A stretch of 64,000 nucleotides of DNA from PALSA-1355 sp031400775 (GCA_031400775.1 JANNQN010000055.1:9356-73355), one strand, 5' to 3'. Positions 48,486 to 58,763 are shown, counted from the first letter of the stretch. The notes: generated by a model from the sequence alone, not told the origin. Translations and numbers: made by a program.

Positions 48486-50858
48486 TTACGACACGATTGG
48501 CTCAGGAACCAAGACTCCCTCGCACAGCAAATTCAATAATTGAACCGTTGCGGCCTTGTTCGGCATGGGATAACCGCGGCTCAAGTCTGGATCGCTATGG
48601 ATCGCCGGGCGCAGGTTCGGAAGACCGACGCAACTGGGGCACCCGTCTTCGCACTGGCATTCGGCGACCATCTGCCGGCAAATCGCCAGCACGTCCTCCA
48701 TTCGCTCGAAGCCCTTCTCGCAGTAACCCAGGCCGCCGGGATAGCGATCGTAAAGAATCACCGCGCTCTTGCCCAGATTCTTGCTGTCGACCACACCCCC
48801 CAGATCGCGACTGTCGCACATCGCCACCAAAGGCAGCGCGACCACGGCCAGATTTCGCAAGCCCACCACTCCCTCGCTCGTGCGATATCCGGCCGCTTTC
48901 ATATTCCGCGCGATAGCTTCGTCCGGAGAAAGCCACACGCCGGTAGTCGGCAGCATTTGCGCGGGAATGTCGACCGGCCCTTGACCGATATTCTCGCGTG
49001 AGTTGAATTTGATTTTCTTGAAGGCCACGGTCTGCCAGGTCACGTCCACCTCGCCATACGCCAGCAGCGATGCAGAGACGATTGGGCGCTCTTGCCGTTG
49101 GGCCTTGATGACGACGCTGCTCTCGAGAACGGCCTGCGTGTAGTAGTCCATCTCGTGCCGTTCGACGTAGGCCACCTTGCCCTCCAGGTCCAGCTCGCGC
49201 ACAAAGTACGACTCGCCGTTGTGCAGATAGACGGCCTGCGGATAGACGAGCTCCGGGGCGCTGATCGAATCGACGTTGGCGATCACTTCGTGATCGACAG
49301 TGGTCGACTTGCCGGGCCGCTTCACGCTGCGGCGCAGCACGATGCTGAACGTGTTGTCGCTCATGTGCCGCAAACTGGTCCGCGCCGCGGGGTTTTGGCC
49401 GCCGGAGAAGAAGTACTGGCCGCCGACCTCGCTCAACTGACCGCCGTCGCAGAGCACTTCGGCGATTGGCATTGCCAGGCGTCCGAAGCGCTCCACGTCG
49501 GCTTCCGCCAAAGGCAGCTCGAAGGCGGCCGATTGCAGATGATTGGCCAGCACGTAAGGGTTCTCGGGATCGACGACCGCGTGTTCCGGCGACTGCGAGA
49601 AGAAATAGTCGGGATGCCGCCACAGGTATTGATCGACCGGGTCATTGCCGGCCAGCAGGATGGCCAGGCTCTCGTCGTGCCGCCTGCCGCTGCGCCCGGC
49701 CTGCTGCCAGGTGCTGGCGATCGTGCCGGGATAACCGGCCAGCAAGGCCACGTCGAGCGAACCGATGTCCACGCCCAACTCAAGCGCATTGGTGGCGGCC
49801 ACGCCCCGCAGGGTGCCGCCGAACAATTGCGCCTCGATCTCGTGGCGTTCGAGCGGCAGGTAACCTCCGCGATAGGCGCGGACCTGGTCGGCCAGCTTCG
49901 AGTGACGTGCCTCGAGCTGTTCTTTCACATAACGGTGTACCAACTCCGCCGCTTGCCGGGTGCGGGTAAAGGTCAGTGCCTGCGCGCCGCCGAGCATGGC
50001 CTCGACCATGAGCGACACGGCGTCGTCAGTCGCGCTGCGTCGAGCCAGGCGATCGTTCGAGGCCGCCGCGGGGTTCCAGAGTGCGAAATATTTCCGCCCG
50101 CGCGGGGCGCCATCGCCGTCAACGACCGTGACGTCGCGGCCCAGCAGCTTTCCGGCCAGCTCGCCCGGATTGGCGATCGTAGCGCTGGCGGCCAACATGA
50201 CCGGCCGCGATCCATAGTGCTCGCAGACCCGCGCCAGTCGGCGCAGCACGCAAGCCACGTTCGCGCCCAGAATGCCGCGATAAGTGTGGATCTCATCGAT
50301 CACGACGTACCGCAGGTTGCTGAAGAACCGGCCCCATTTCGGATGGTACGGCAGGATCGAGGCGTGCAGCATATCGGGATTCGACAGCACCAACTGAGCC
50401 TCGGCCTGAATCCGCCGTCGCTGGGCCGTGGGCGTGTCGCCATCGAAAACACCCGCGGTGATTCCATTTTCCTGCCAACCGCCGGAGAGCAACTCGAGCA
50501 AATTCTTGTGCTGATCCTGGGCCAGGGCCTTGGTCGGAAAGAGATACAGCGCTCGCGATTCGGGATCCGCCAGCGCCGTTTCCAGAATCGGCAGGTTGTA
50601 GCACAATGTCTTGCCGCTGGCCGTGGGCGTTACCACGACCACGTCGCGCTCGGAGCGGGCCAACTCGAGCGCCGCGACCTGGTGCTCGTAGAGTTGGGAA
50701 ATCCCCCGCTGGGCCAACAGATTCTGCAACTCGGCGGGCAGTGGCCGCGCGGGCTCAGCAAAGCGGGCCGGGCGCTCGGGCAGGATCTCGACGTGCTCGA
50801 TCTGCCCGCTGTAGAAATCCGCTCGACGAATCGTATCGAGAAACGCTGCGACATCCAT
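48486..50858 (-). CDS. MrfA/Hrq1-type superfamily 2 helicase with zinc-binding C terminus
   Basis: The 790-residue protein starts at ATG 50858. Walker A is PTASGKT (79-84 within VVTPTASGKTLC), motif II is DEIH (about 188-191), and motif III is AASATIANP. The C-terminal half has the DUF1998 segment, with Cys in CQCEDGCPSCVG close to the end, expected to hold zinc. MrfA-like enzymes are 3'-5' DNA helicases that help repair alkylation or cross-link damage. An in-frame ATG at 50888 would add ten residues. It converges on the PSCyt2 gene with ten bases between stops. Confidence 0.92.
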   Translation of the reverse strand: MDVAAFLDTIRRADFYSGQIEHVEILPERPARFAEPARPLPAELQNLLAQRGISQLYEHQVAALELARSERDVVVVTPTASGKTLCYNLPILETALADPESRALYLFPTKALAQDQHKNLLELLSGGWQENGITAGVFDGDTPTAQRRRIQAEAQLVLSNPDMLHASILPYHPKWGRFFSNLRYVVIDEIHTYRGILGANVACVLRRLARVCEHYGSRPVMLAASATIANPGELAGKLLGRDVTVVDGDGAPRGRKYFALWNPAAASNDRLARRSATDDAVSLMVEAMLGGAQALTFTRTRQAAELVHRYVKEQLEARHSKLADQVRAYRGGYLPLERHEIEAQLFGGTLRGVAATNALELGVDIGSLDVALLAGYPGTIASTWQQAGRSGRRHDESLAILLAGNDPVDQYLWRHPDYFFSQSPEHAVVDPENPYVLANHLQSAAFELPLAEADVERFGRLAMPIAEVLCDGGQLSEVGGQYFFSGGQNPAARTSLRHMSDNTFSIVLRRSVKRPGKSTTVDHEVIANVDSISAPELVYPQAVYLHNGESYFVRELDLEGKVAYVERHEMDYYTQAVLESSVVIKAQRQERPIVSASLLAYGEVDVTWQTVAFKKIKFNSRENIGQGPVDIPAQMLPTTGVWLSPDEAIARNMKAAGYRTSEGVVGLRNLAVVALPLVAMCDSRDLGGVVDSKNLGKSAVILYDRYPGGLGYCEKGFERMEDVLAICRQMVAECQCEDGCPSCVGLPNLRPAIHSDPDLSRGYPMPNKAATVQLLNLLCEGVLVPEPIVS

Positions 50859-50966
50859 GGCCAAGACGCTCCGTTGGGTACTGCTCAAATGCCAGTACTA
50901 AACGGACGTATACTAAGGCCGCGCGGCGGCGAAATCAAGATCAGAGTGAGGCGACAAACACCGCGA

Positions 50967-52772
50967 TTAGAACGGCCAGACCAGCGGCGCAATCGCGACC
51001 GTGATGATCCACACCAGGATATCGAGCGGGACCCCCATTTTTAGGTAGTCGCTGAAGCGATAGCCGCCAGGACCGTAGACCATGAGGTTCGTTTGATAGC
51101 CGATCGGCGTGGCGAAACCGGCGGAGGCTGCCATCATCACGGCGATCACAAAGGGCATGTAGTTCACCTCCAACCCGGAGGCCGTATCCATGGCAAAGGG
51201 AAACATCAGCGCAGCTGCGGCATTGTTGGTGATCAGCTCCGTGGCCAGCAGGGTAACTCCGTACAACACTGCCAGCGAGATCCAGGGGTTGCCGCCGGCC
51301 AGAGCGATCATTCGATCAGCGATTTCGCGAGCTGCCCCGGTTTTTTCCAAGGCCATGCCAACGGCAAACGAGGCCGCGATCGCTAACAGAACTTCCCAGT
51401 CGATGCTCCGCCGGGCCCCTTCGGTCGAAACGCAGCGGGTAAAGATCATCGCTCCGGCGGTCACCAGTGACGCTTCGAGCATCGACACCCAATCGAAGCT
51501 CACCGCCAGGACCATGGAAATCAACAGGCCGACGGCGAGCAGGGCCCGATCGTGGCTCGGTGGATTCGAGTCTTCCAGGCGGCTGACCAGGAAGAAGTCC
51601 CGCGAGTTGCGTTGCTGGTCGGCGAACGAGGGGTGAGCTTCGACCAGCAGCGTATCCCCGGCGCGCAGCACGATATCGCCGATTTTCTTTTGCAGCCGCT
51701 CTCCGTTGCGACCCACGGCCACCACCACGGCGTTGTAAACGTTTCGGAATCGCCCGTCGCGAATCGTCTTGCCCACCAGAGGACAACTGTTCGAGACCAC
51801 CGCCTCGATCAAGCATCGTTGCGGCCGCGGCGCGCTGAGTTGCGAGATCTGGTCCGTCGCCGGAAGCAGTCCTCGAATGCGCTGCAAGTCGACGACCGAC
51901 TCGACGATGCCCACGAACAGCAAGCGGTCGCCCGCGCGCAGCACTTCTTGCGGCGAAACGGCCGGCAGGATGGCGCCCTCGCGGTCGATCTCGGCCAGGT
52001 ATGCGCCTGGCAAGTGCCGCAGACCGGCCGCCTCGATCGTCTTTCCGATCAAGGGGCTTTCGCCGGCGACCTGCATCTCGATGGTGTATTCGCGAGAATC
52101 GTCGAGCGTGCTGATCGGCGGACGTCGATCGGGCAGCAGCCAGCGGCTGGTTGCAATGATAAACAGGGCCGATGCCAGTGCGGCGGGAACCCCGACCCAA
52201 GTAATGTCGAACATCGCCAATCCGCCGGTGCCGGGCCGGGCCTTGAGCAACATGCCTTGCACAACCAGGTTCGTGCTGGTGCCGATGAGCGTGCAGGTGC
52301 CGCCCAAAATGGCCGCATAGCTGAGCGGGATCAGCAGCTTCGAAATCGGGAATCGATTTGCGCGCGCCCAATCGGTCACGGCCGGAATGAGCATCGCCAC
52401 CAGCGGCGTGTTGTTCATGAACGCGCTCAAGCCCATCGTGGGTAACATCATGCGGGCAATGGCTCGCGTGGGCGTTTTGGGGCGGCCGAACAGGCGCGAG
52501 GCGATGAAATCAACTCCGCCCGTCTCGCGCACGGCCGCGCCCACCACGAACAACACGCCCACGGTGATCATGCCTTCGTTCGACATGCCAGACAGGGCCT
52601 CGCCTGGCGTCAAGATTCCCGCCACGAGCAAAATCGTTACGGCGAAGATCAGGATCAGGTCGGGAGTCACCTGACTGACCATCAGCAGTAAGAAAATCAT
52701 CCCGACAACGCCCAGCGTAAAATGGGCCTGCGAGAGAGGGCTATGTTCCCAGGAAAGTTCGGGCCACGACAT
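50967..52772 (-). CDS. SLC13-type permease with two TrkA-C domains
   Basis: The 601-residue membrane protein starts at ATG 52772. A helix bundle at both ends (FTLGVVGMIFLLLMVSQV; LLAIAASFAVGMALEKTGAA) encloses two RCK/TrkA-C-like soluble domains (about 205-400: GKTIEAAGLRHLPGAYLAEIDREG and GKTIRDGRFRNVYNAVVVAVGRNGE). The signature NNTPLVAML and TSTNLVVQGML are of the SLC13/ArsB-NhaD (Na+/dicarboxylate or sulfate) type. Sulfate or dicarboxylates are the usual substrates. It is divergent from the beta-propeller gene. Confidence 0.9.
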   Translation of the reverse strand: MSWPELSWEHSPLSQAHFTLGVVGMIFLLLMVSQVTPDLILIFAVTILLVAGILTPGEALSGMSNEGMITVGVLFVVGAAVRETGGVDFIASRLFGRPKTPTRAIARMMLPTMGLSAFMNNTPLVAMLIPAVTDWARANRFPISKLLIPLSYAAILGGTCTLIGTSTNLVVQGMLLKARPGTGGLAMFDITWVGVPAALASALFIIATSRWLLPDRRPPISTLDDSREYTIEMQVAGESPLIGKTIEAAGLRHLPGAYLAEIDREGAILPAVSPQEVLRAGDRLLFVGIVESVVDLQRIRGLLPATDQISQLSAPRPQRCLIEAVVSNSCPLVGKTIRDGRFRNVYNAVVVAVGRNGERLQKKIGDIVLRAGDTLLVEAHPSFADQQRNSRDFFLVSRLEDSNPPSHDRALLAVGLLISMVLAVSFDWVSMLEASLVTAGAMIFTRCVSTEGARRSIDWEVLLAIAASFAVGMALEKTGAAREIADRMIALAGGNPWISLAVLYGVTLLATELITNNAAAALMFPFAMDTASGLEVNYMPFVIAVMMAASAGFATPIGYQTNLMVYGPGGYRFSDYLKMGVPLDILVWIITVAIAPLVWPF

Positions 52773-52913
52773 CAGATTGTTCGCGTGCGAGAAAAGGGAC
52801 CAGAAGGATTGCGGCCATGTTAACGCTCGCCCAGCAAGCTGCAAACCCCGACACAGCGGTCGGTGGCAAGAGGCGCCGGCGCAAGTCTGGTGTTTTCCGG
52901 TTCACCGGCGTGT

Positions 52914-52919
52914 TAGAAT
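52914..52919 (+). promoter_or_regulatory. Candidate -10 box for the beta-propeller gene
   Basis: TAGAAT is 57 bases ahead of the ATG at 52977. There is no clear -35 box, so this is only a possible -10 element. Confidence 0.25.
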
Positions 52920-52976
52920 CACGCCCGATCGCTAGCCACCCGTTTGATCGTTTGCATGCCAGGAGATTTCCAGCCG

Positions 52977-54239
52977 ATGATTTCGCGATGCTTCTGGTCC
53001 GTGTTGGCCATGCTGGTCTTGTTGCCATCGGGCGCGAATGCCGAGAATTGGCCGGCCTGGCGCGGGCCGCGCGGCGATGGCACCAGTCAAGAACGGGATA
53101 TTCCCACTCGCTGGACGGCCGACGAGAACATTGCCTGGAAGGCAGCCGTGCCGGGCGTCGGCCATGCCTCGCCCATCGTGTGGCAAGACCGGGTGTTTAT
53201 CGTCTCCTGCTTGGACGAGACGCAGGAGCGCATCCTGCTCTCGTTCGATCGCGTCGGCGGCAAGCTGCTTTGGCAACAGGTCGTCTTGCGCTCGCCGCTG
53301 GAAGACAAGCACCAGCTCAATAGCTTTGCCTCCAGCACGCCCGCCACCGACGGCCGCTTGGTGTTTGTCACGTTTCTCGATCGCCAGGAAATGGTCGTGG
53401 CGGCCTACGATTTCACCGGAAAGCAGGTTTGGCTCGTCCGTCCGGGTGGATTCTCCAGCAAGCATGGCTACTGTAGCTGCCCGGTGTTGTTCGAGGACAA
53501 AGTGATCGTCAACGGCGACCACGACGGCGACGCTTACCTGGTCGCCTTGGAATGCTCGACCGGCAAGACCGTATGGAAGATCGACCGCGAAAACAAAACT
53601 CGCAGCTACTCGACGCCCATCATTCGCCAGATCGACGGTCGCACGCAGATGATCCTCTCAGGTAGCAAATGCGTGGCCAGCTACGACCCGCACGATGGCT
53701 CGCGGCACTGGATCGTCGACGGGCCGACCGAACAATTCGTGGCCTCGGTGGTCTACGACGGCAAGTTGCTTTTCCTGACGGCGGGATTTCCGGAATTGCA
53801 CATGATGGCCATCCGGCCCGACGGACGGGGCAACGTGACCGACACGCACATTGCCTGGCGGACCAAGCGGGCGGCGGGCTACGTTCCTTCGCCGATCGCC
53901 GAAGGAGGCTACTTCCTGGCTGTTTCCGACGGCGGCGTGGCTAGTTGCTTCGAGGCGGAAAGCGGCGAACGCCTGTGGATGGAGCGCCTGGGCACGCATT
54001 ACAGCAGTTCGCTGGTCTCGGCCGGGGGCCGGGTGTATTTCACCTCCGACGAAGGCGCCACGACGGTCGTCCGCCCGGGACCGAAGCTGAACGTCCTGTC
54101 CGAGAACAAGCTGGGCGAGTACTGCTACGCGTCGCCCGCTATCAGTCGGGGCCAGTTCTTCTTTCGCGGCGAAAAGCACTTGATCTGCATCGGCGCGCCC
54201 AAGGTGGCCGGCAGCGCGGCCGCCTCACTGAACCCGTAA
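52977..54239 (+). CDS. Exported PQQ-like beta-propeller protein
   Basis: The 420-residue protein starts at ATG 52977 (AGGAG about 12 bases upstream; ATG 52956 is an alternative) with a signal peptide (about 1-22). The mature part starts with NWPAWRGPRGDGTSQE, then blades with the W-(A/V)-...-G repeat: ENIAWKAAVPGVGHASPIVWQDRVFIV, WQQVVLRSPLEDKHQLNS, GERLWMERLGTHYSSSL. This is the outer-membrane or periplasmic 'PQQ-binding-like' group, very common in planctomycetes and often without an enzymatic PQQ site. Role is unknown. Confidence 0.9.
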   Translation: MISRCFWSVLAMLVLLPSGANAENWPAWRGPRGDGTSQERDIPTRWTADENIAWKAAVPGVGHASPIVWQDRVFIVSCLDETQERILLSFDRVGGKLLWQQVVLRSPLEDKHQLNSFASSTPATDGRLVFVTFLDRQEMVVAAYDFTGKQVWLVRPGGFSSKHGYCSCPVLFEDKVIVNGDHDGDAYLVALECSTGKTVWKIDRENKTRSYSTPIIRQIDGRTQMILSGSKCVASYDPHDGSRHWIVDGPTEQFVASVVYDGKLLFLTAGFPELHMMAIRPDGRGNVTDTHIAWRTKRAAGYVPSPIAEGGYFLAVSDGGVASCFEAESGERLWMERLGTHYSSSLVSAGGRVYFTSDEGATTVVRPGPKLNVLSENKLGEYCYASPAISRGQFFFRGEKHLICIGAPKVAGSAAASLNP

Positions 54240-54316
54240 CGCGGTTGTCGGGTCCCAATTCTTGACTGCCCCTCGGTCGCCGGACCGCGGGGCTCACGCA
54301 AACCGCTCGGCATCGT

Positions 54317-54322
54317 TACAAT
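54317..54322 (+). promoter_or_regulatory. Candidate -10 box for metG
   Basis: TACAAT lies 53 bases before the GTG at 54375. No -35 consensus at 16-18 bases ahead is visible. It is one of the recurring TACAAT boxes in the window. Confidence 0.3.
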
Positions 54323-54374
54323 TGCGGCTTCGAGCATTCGTTCCGGCCGCCGCAACCGAGACCACGCAATAATC

Positions 54375-56519
54375 GTGAGCAGTTCTCCCGCCCAAATTGA
54401 ACACCCCGCCCCGGCGAGCCAGCGCAAAATCCTGGTGACCGCGGCGTTGCCCTATGCCAACGGCCCGATTCACCTGGGCCACCTGGTCGAGTACATCCAG
54501 ACCGACATTTGGGTTCGTTTTCAAAAGTTGCGCGGCCATACGTGCATCTATCTGTGCGCCGACGACACGCACGGCACGGCGATCATGATTCGCGCACGGC
54601 AGGAGAATCGCAGCGAAGAGGCCATGATCGCCGACATGCAGCAGGCCCATCTCCAGGATTTCAAGCGGTTCGACATCGAGTTCGACAACTACGGCAGCAC
54701 GCACAGTCCGGACAATCGAGCCCTGTGCGGAGAGATTTGGGCTCGACTGCGCCAGGCCGGACTGATCAGCGAGCAGGAAGTCACGCAACTGTACGATGCC
54801 ACGGCCGGCACCTTTCTCGCCGATCGATTCGTCAAAGGCACCTGCCCCAAGTGCGGCTCGACCAATCAGTATGGCGACAGTTGCGACAAATGCGGAGCGG
54901 CTTACAGCCCGACGGAACTGAAAGATCCCAAGAGCACTCTCTCGGGCGCCACTCCGGAGTTGCGCTCGGCCAAGCATTTGTTCGTTCACATCGAGCAATT
55001 GCGGCCTTTCCTCTCCGAGTGGACGCAGAGCGGCGACCATTTGCAGCGCGAAGTCGCGAATTACCTGGCCGGGCATTTTCTGGGAGAGCCGCTGCGCGAT
55101 TGGGATGTCTCGCGGCCGGCGCCCTACTTCGGCTTCGAGATACCAGACAGCCCGGGCAACTATTGGTACGTATGGTTCGACGCGCCGATCGGTTACGTTG
55201 CCTCGACGGCTGAGTGGTGCCGCCGCGAAGGACAGAAGCTGGACGACTGGTGGCGCAGCGATAACGTCGAGATCCACCATTTCATCGGCAAGGACATCAC
55301 GTATTTTCACACGCTGTTCTGGCCGGCGATGCTCAAGACGGCCGGGCTCAGTCTGCCCGCCAAGGTCCACGTTCACGGGTTCCTGACGGTCGACGGCGAG
55401 AAGATGTCGAAAACCAAGGGCACCTTCGTTCGCGCGGCCACATACTTGAATCACATGAGCCCGGCCTATCTGCGCTACTACTACGCCTCGAAGCTGGGAC
55501 CGGGCTTGGACGACCTGGATCTCAATCGCGAGGAGTTCGTCAGCAAGGTGAACTCCGACCTGGTTGGCAAGGTGGTCAATCTCGCCAGCCGCACGGCCAA
55601 GTTCGTGCGCGAAGCCGGATTGTCGACGTCGTATCCGGACGACGGCGGCCTATTTGCCCACGCGGCCGCCGAAGGCGACGCGATCGCGGCGGCGTATGAG
55701 GCCTGCGACTACAATCGGGCCATGCGGCTGATCATGGCCCTGGCGGATCGGGCCAATCAGTTTGTCGATGCGGCACAGCCCTGGAAGCTGCGCGACAACA
55801 TTGACCGGGCGGTGGAGCTGCAATCGAGCTGCACGATCGCGCTCAACCTGTTCCGCCAACTGGCGATTTACCTTTCGCCGGTGCTGCCGAGCTTGCAACG
55901 CCAGACCGAGGACCTGCTCGGCCAGAAGATCGCTCACTGGAACGAAACGAAGACGCCGCTTGTTGGCGCGGCGATTAACGAATTTTCGCACATGATGAAG
56001 CGCGTCGAGATCGCTCACGTCGAGGCCATGATCGCCGAAAGCCAAAAGGAAAATGCCGTGACAGATTCTCCCGCTCCGCAATCCGGCGCGCCGGCTCCCG
56101 CTGCCGCGTCCAGCGCCGTGTCGAATGCCGCTTCGGACCTCGCTGCAAGCGACAGCGGCGCCACGCTCGAAAAAGAGCCGCTCGTTGCCGAGTTGATCAG
56201 CATCGACGACTTCACCAAGGTCGATCTGCGCGTGGCCCGCGTGGTGTCGGCCGAGGAAGTGCCCAAGGCCAAGAAGCTGATCAAGCTCACTCTCTCGCTG
56301 GGGGGTGATCAACAACGCACCGTGTTTGCCGGCATCAAGAGCGCCTACGAACCCGCGGCGCTGGTCGGCCGGCTGGTGATTTGCGTGGCCAATCTGGCGC
56401 CGCGACAAATGACGTTTGGAATCAGCGAAGGCATGGTCGTGGCCGCCGGCGCCGGAGGCCAGGAGATTTATTTGCTAAGTCCCGACTCGGGGGCTCAGCC
56501 GGGACAACGGGTACATTAG
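54375..56519 (+). CDS. metG: Methionyl-tRNA synthetase
   Basis: MetRS charges tRNA-Met with methionine. The 714-residue protein starts at GTG 54375. It shows the HIGH-type ALPYANGPIHLGHLVEY (near residue 33), a zinc knuckle CPKCGSTNQYGDSCDKCG (about 156-174), KMSKTKGTFVRA (KMSKS, near 343), the anticodon-binding helical domain, an Ala/Pro-rich linker, and a C-terminal EMAP-II-like tRNA-binding domain (about 602-714: DDFTKVDLRVARVVSAEEV) that allows dimerisation. Length agrees with the long bacterial form. Confidence 0.97.
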   Translation: MSSSPAQIEHPAPASQRKILVTAALPYANGPIHLGHLVEYIQTDIWVRFQKLRGHTCIYLCADDTHGTAIMIRARQENRSEEAMIADMQQAHLQDFKRFDIEFDNYGSTHSPDNRALCGEIWARLRQAGLISEQEVTQLYDATAGTFLADRFVKGTCPKCGSTNQYGDSCDKCGAAYSPTELKDPKSTLSGATPELRSAKHLFVHIEQLRPFLSEWTQSGDHLQREVANYLAGHFLGEPLRDWDVSRPAPYFGFEIPDSPGNYWYVWFDAPIGYVASTAEWCRREGQKLDDWWRSDNVEIHHFIGKDITYFHTLFWPAMLKTAGLSLPAKVHVHGFLTVDGEKMSKTKGTFVRAATYLNHMSPAYLRYYYASKLGPGLDDLDLNREEFVSKVNSDLVGKVVNLASRTAKFVREAGLSTSYPDDGGLFAHAAAEGDAIAAAYEACDYNRAMRLIMALADRANQFVDAAQPWKLRDNIDRAVELQSSCTIALNLFRQLAIYLSPVLPSLQRQTEDLLGQKIAHWNETKTPLVGAAINEFSHMMKRVEIAHVEAMIAESQKENAVTDSPAPQSGAPAPAAASSAVSNAASDLAASDSGATLEKEPLVAELISIDDFTKVDLRVARVVSAEEVPKAKKLIKLTLSLGGDQQRTVFAGIKSAYEPAALVGRLVICVANLAPRQMTFGISEGMVVAAGAGGQEIYLLSPDSGAQPGQRVH

Positions 56520-56539
56520 TCTGCCGGTCCCCGGAAACC

Positions 56540-56570
<31 letters not shown>

Positions 56571-56675
56571 TTCCTCGTGACAACCCAGCGACTACATTAA
56601 CTCAATACCGTTCAGCCTCAGCTTGCACTTAACTAGCCGATCGTCACCCAGTTCATCACCAGGGAGATACCGAAC

Positions 56676-57458
56676 ATGCAGGCTTTCATGCTCGCGGCAT
56701 TGCTATGGAACGCGGTGGCGGCGACGCCATCGGACGAGGTCGTCGCGCAATTCGAAGAGCGCACGTTTGACGTGCCAGGAGCGCAGCCGCCGCGGCAGGT
56801 GCGATACCGGTTGCTCAAGCCGGCCGTGGTCGAGCCGGGAAAAAAATATCCAGCGGTGCTCTTTCTGCACGGGGCCGGCGAGCGGGGAGACGACAACCGC
56901 AAGCAGTTGCTGTACCTTCCAGAATGGATGACGCGCAGCGAGTGGCGCGAGAAGTATCCTTGCTACCTGATCGTGCCGCAGTGCCCAAGCGACAAATGGT
57001 GGAGCGGCACGCGCCGTCCCAGCGAAAAGCCGGCCGATCCACCAGTCGCCGCGCCGCCGGCGGAGTCCGAAATCGCCTTGGACATTCTGCAGTCGCTGTC
57101 GAAGGAATTTCCGATCGACTCGAAGCGAGTCTATCTGACCGGGCTGTCGATGGGAGGCTACGGCAGTTGGATGTTGGCCGCCAAACATCCCGAGCTGTTC
57201 GCCGCCGTGGTGCCGATCTGCGGCGGCGGCGATCCGACGACGGCCGCTGTGCTGAAAGACATCCCAATTTGGGCCGTGCATGGCGACGCCGACAAGGTCG
57301 TGCCGCCCGCAAAATCGCGCGAGATGATCGACGCGGTCAAGGCCGCCGGCGGCAGCCCGCAGTACACCGAGCTCAAAGACGTGGGCCACGACAGTTGGAC
57401 CGCGGCCTACAACGACCCGGGCGGCGTCCTGCCCTGGATGTTCCAGCAGCACAAGTAG
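56676..57458 (+). CDS. Exported alpha/beta-hydrolase (esterase/peptidase-like)
   Basis: The 260-residue protein starts at ATG 56676 with GGGAGATACC as ribosome site and a short signal peptide (about 1-16). The alpha/beta-hydrolase marks are PAVLFLHGAGERGDD (oxyanion loop), LTGLSMGGYGSWM (nucleophile Ser in GxSxG), VHGDADKVVPP (Asp) and KDVGHDSWTAAY (His). The type is the prolyl-oligopeptidase/PHB-depolymerase-like 'poly(3-hydroxybutyrate) depolymerase-like' esterases of planctomycetes. Substrate is unknown. The triad is complete, so it is likely active. Confidence 0.88.
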   Translation: MQAFMLAALLWNAVAATPSDEVVAQFEERTFDVPGAQPPRQVRYRLLKPAVVEPGKKYPAVLFLHGAGERGDDNRKQLLYLPEWMTRSEWREKYPCYLIVPQCPSDKWWSGTRRPSEKPADPPVAAPPAESEIALDILQSLSKEFPIDSKRVYLTGLSMGGYGSWMLAAKHPELFAAVVPICGGGDPTTAAVLKDIPIWAVHGDADKVVPPAKSREMIDAVKAAGGSPQYTELKDVGHDSWTAAYNDPGGVLPWMFQQHK

Positions 57459-57484
57459 TCTGACGTGCGTCGTCCGCAATCGCC

Positions 57485-58552
57485 CTACCGATACGGCTTC
57501 CAAACCGGGCGGTTCTTGCGGCTGGATTGTCGCGGCGTGCCGTCCGCGGTGGCCCGAGCGTTCTTGTTCGATGCCGCGGGCTGATCCGCTTCATCGGATG
57601 AACTGCCCGGCGCGGCGGAAACACGCGACGACTTAAGGCGCGAGCTGGGCGTTCGGTCGCGCTGCGGGCGACTGGCGCCGTCGCTGGACGACCAGTTCTT
57701 CGCTTCGCGATCCTCGCGCGGAGGATCGGCCGGCGAGCGGACGTCGATCGGCACGTCGGCATTGATCTTCGCTCCGTCGGCGGTGGTGAAGCGAACGAAT
57801 AGTTGCACCTGGCGATTCTTGGGCGGCTCGGCCGGCCAGGCGAGTTGAAATCGCAAGCCTGCTCCAAGCGGCGTGCTTTGGAAATGGCTCGGCACTTCGT
57901 CGGCGGCAAAGTCCCACCGCGCCACTCGCTGCGCGGCGCCTTCCAAGGCCGGATCCATCACCACGATCGAGACGTCGCCGGCACTCTTGACGAGTTGCCC
58001 CTGAGCGTCGCGCGGCTCGACGACCACCAGCACCCCCTCGTCGCCGTTGTGGCCGTCGCGATCGAGCCCGCCGGTCAATCGCTTGTTGATGACTAGCTTC
58101 GTCGGCACGCCAGTGGCGGCACTGGCGCCGCCGCCGGCCGGACCAACGCTTGGGGCGCTGCTGGGAGGGCCGCTGGGCGTGCCGGGCAGTTCCTCGGGCG
58201 GCGTATCGCTGGGCTCGGGCAGCTCGATCGTGGGGGCTTCCAAGTTGGGCGCAGCACCGCGACCCGATCGCCGCGGTATGTCGGAGGGCGGGCCCATGGA
58301 CGGGCCGCCGGATGATCCGCGAGTGTCGCGTCCTGGCCCCGGATCGCCGCCGGCTAGCTCTTTCTTGAGCGACTCGTTTTCGCGAATCGTGGCTTCGCGG
58401 GCCGCACAGCTATCGTCTAGCTGCGCTTCGAGTTGATAAATGCGATCCTCGAGCAGACGCGACTCCTGCTCGAGCAGCACCTGGTTGGGATTCGTGCGGC
58501 AACCGAGCGTCAGCAGGGTCAGCGCGCAGAGCGCAAATGGTAACGTTCTCAT
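57485..58552 (-). CDS. Lipoprotein of unknown function
   Basis: The 355-residue product starts at ATG 58552. The signal peptide ends in a lipobox LLTLGC (Cys near residue 18), so it is probably membrane anchored after Lgt action. A coiled-coil stretch follows (about 25-60: EQESRLLEDRIYQLEAQL), then a low-complexity region rich in Pro, Gly and Ser (about 70-140), a beta-rich domain (about 145-260: LVINKRLTGGLDRDGHNGDEGVLVVVE, positions 58016-58096) and a basic, Ser/Arg-rich tail. It has no known domain. It converges on the esterase gene 26 bases away. Confidence 0.78.
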   Translation of the reverse strand: MRTLPFALCALTLLTLGCRTNPNQVLLEQESRLLEDRIYQLEAQLDDSCAAREATIRENESLKKELAGGDPGPGRDTRGSSGGPSMGPPSDIPRRSGRGAAPNLEAPTIELPEPSDTPPEELPGTPSGPPSSAPSVGPAGGGASAATGVPTKLVINKRLTGGLDRDGHNGDEGVLVVVEPRDAQGQLVKSAGDVSIVVMDPALEGAAQRVARWDFAADEVPSHFQSTPLGAGLRFQLAWPAEPPKNRQVQLFVRFTTADGAKINADVPIDVRSPADPPREDREAKNWSSSDGASRPQRDRTPSSRLKSSRVSAAPGSSSDEADQPAASNKNARATADGTPRQSSRKNRPVWKPYR

Positions 58553-58763
58553 GTCAGCCTCATGCGACAGAAAAGCGTTTCTCGACTCACCGCGCGCCCG
58601 CGTCGCACGAGCGGCGCACCGGGCGGCGGCACTTCCATGTTTCAATCGATATTCACCCGCGAGGCAGCCGGCGGTGCGGGATGTGAGGCTGCCTTTGCTC
58701 GCCGAGCGAACCCCGAAAGGCGGGCTCGATCGGGCTCACTGACTTGTCCTAAAACTTGCCGTC

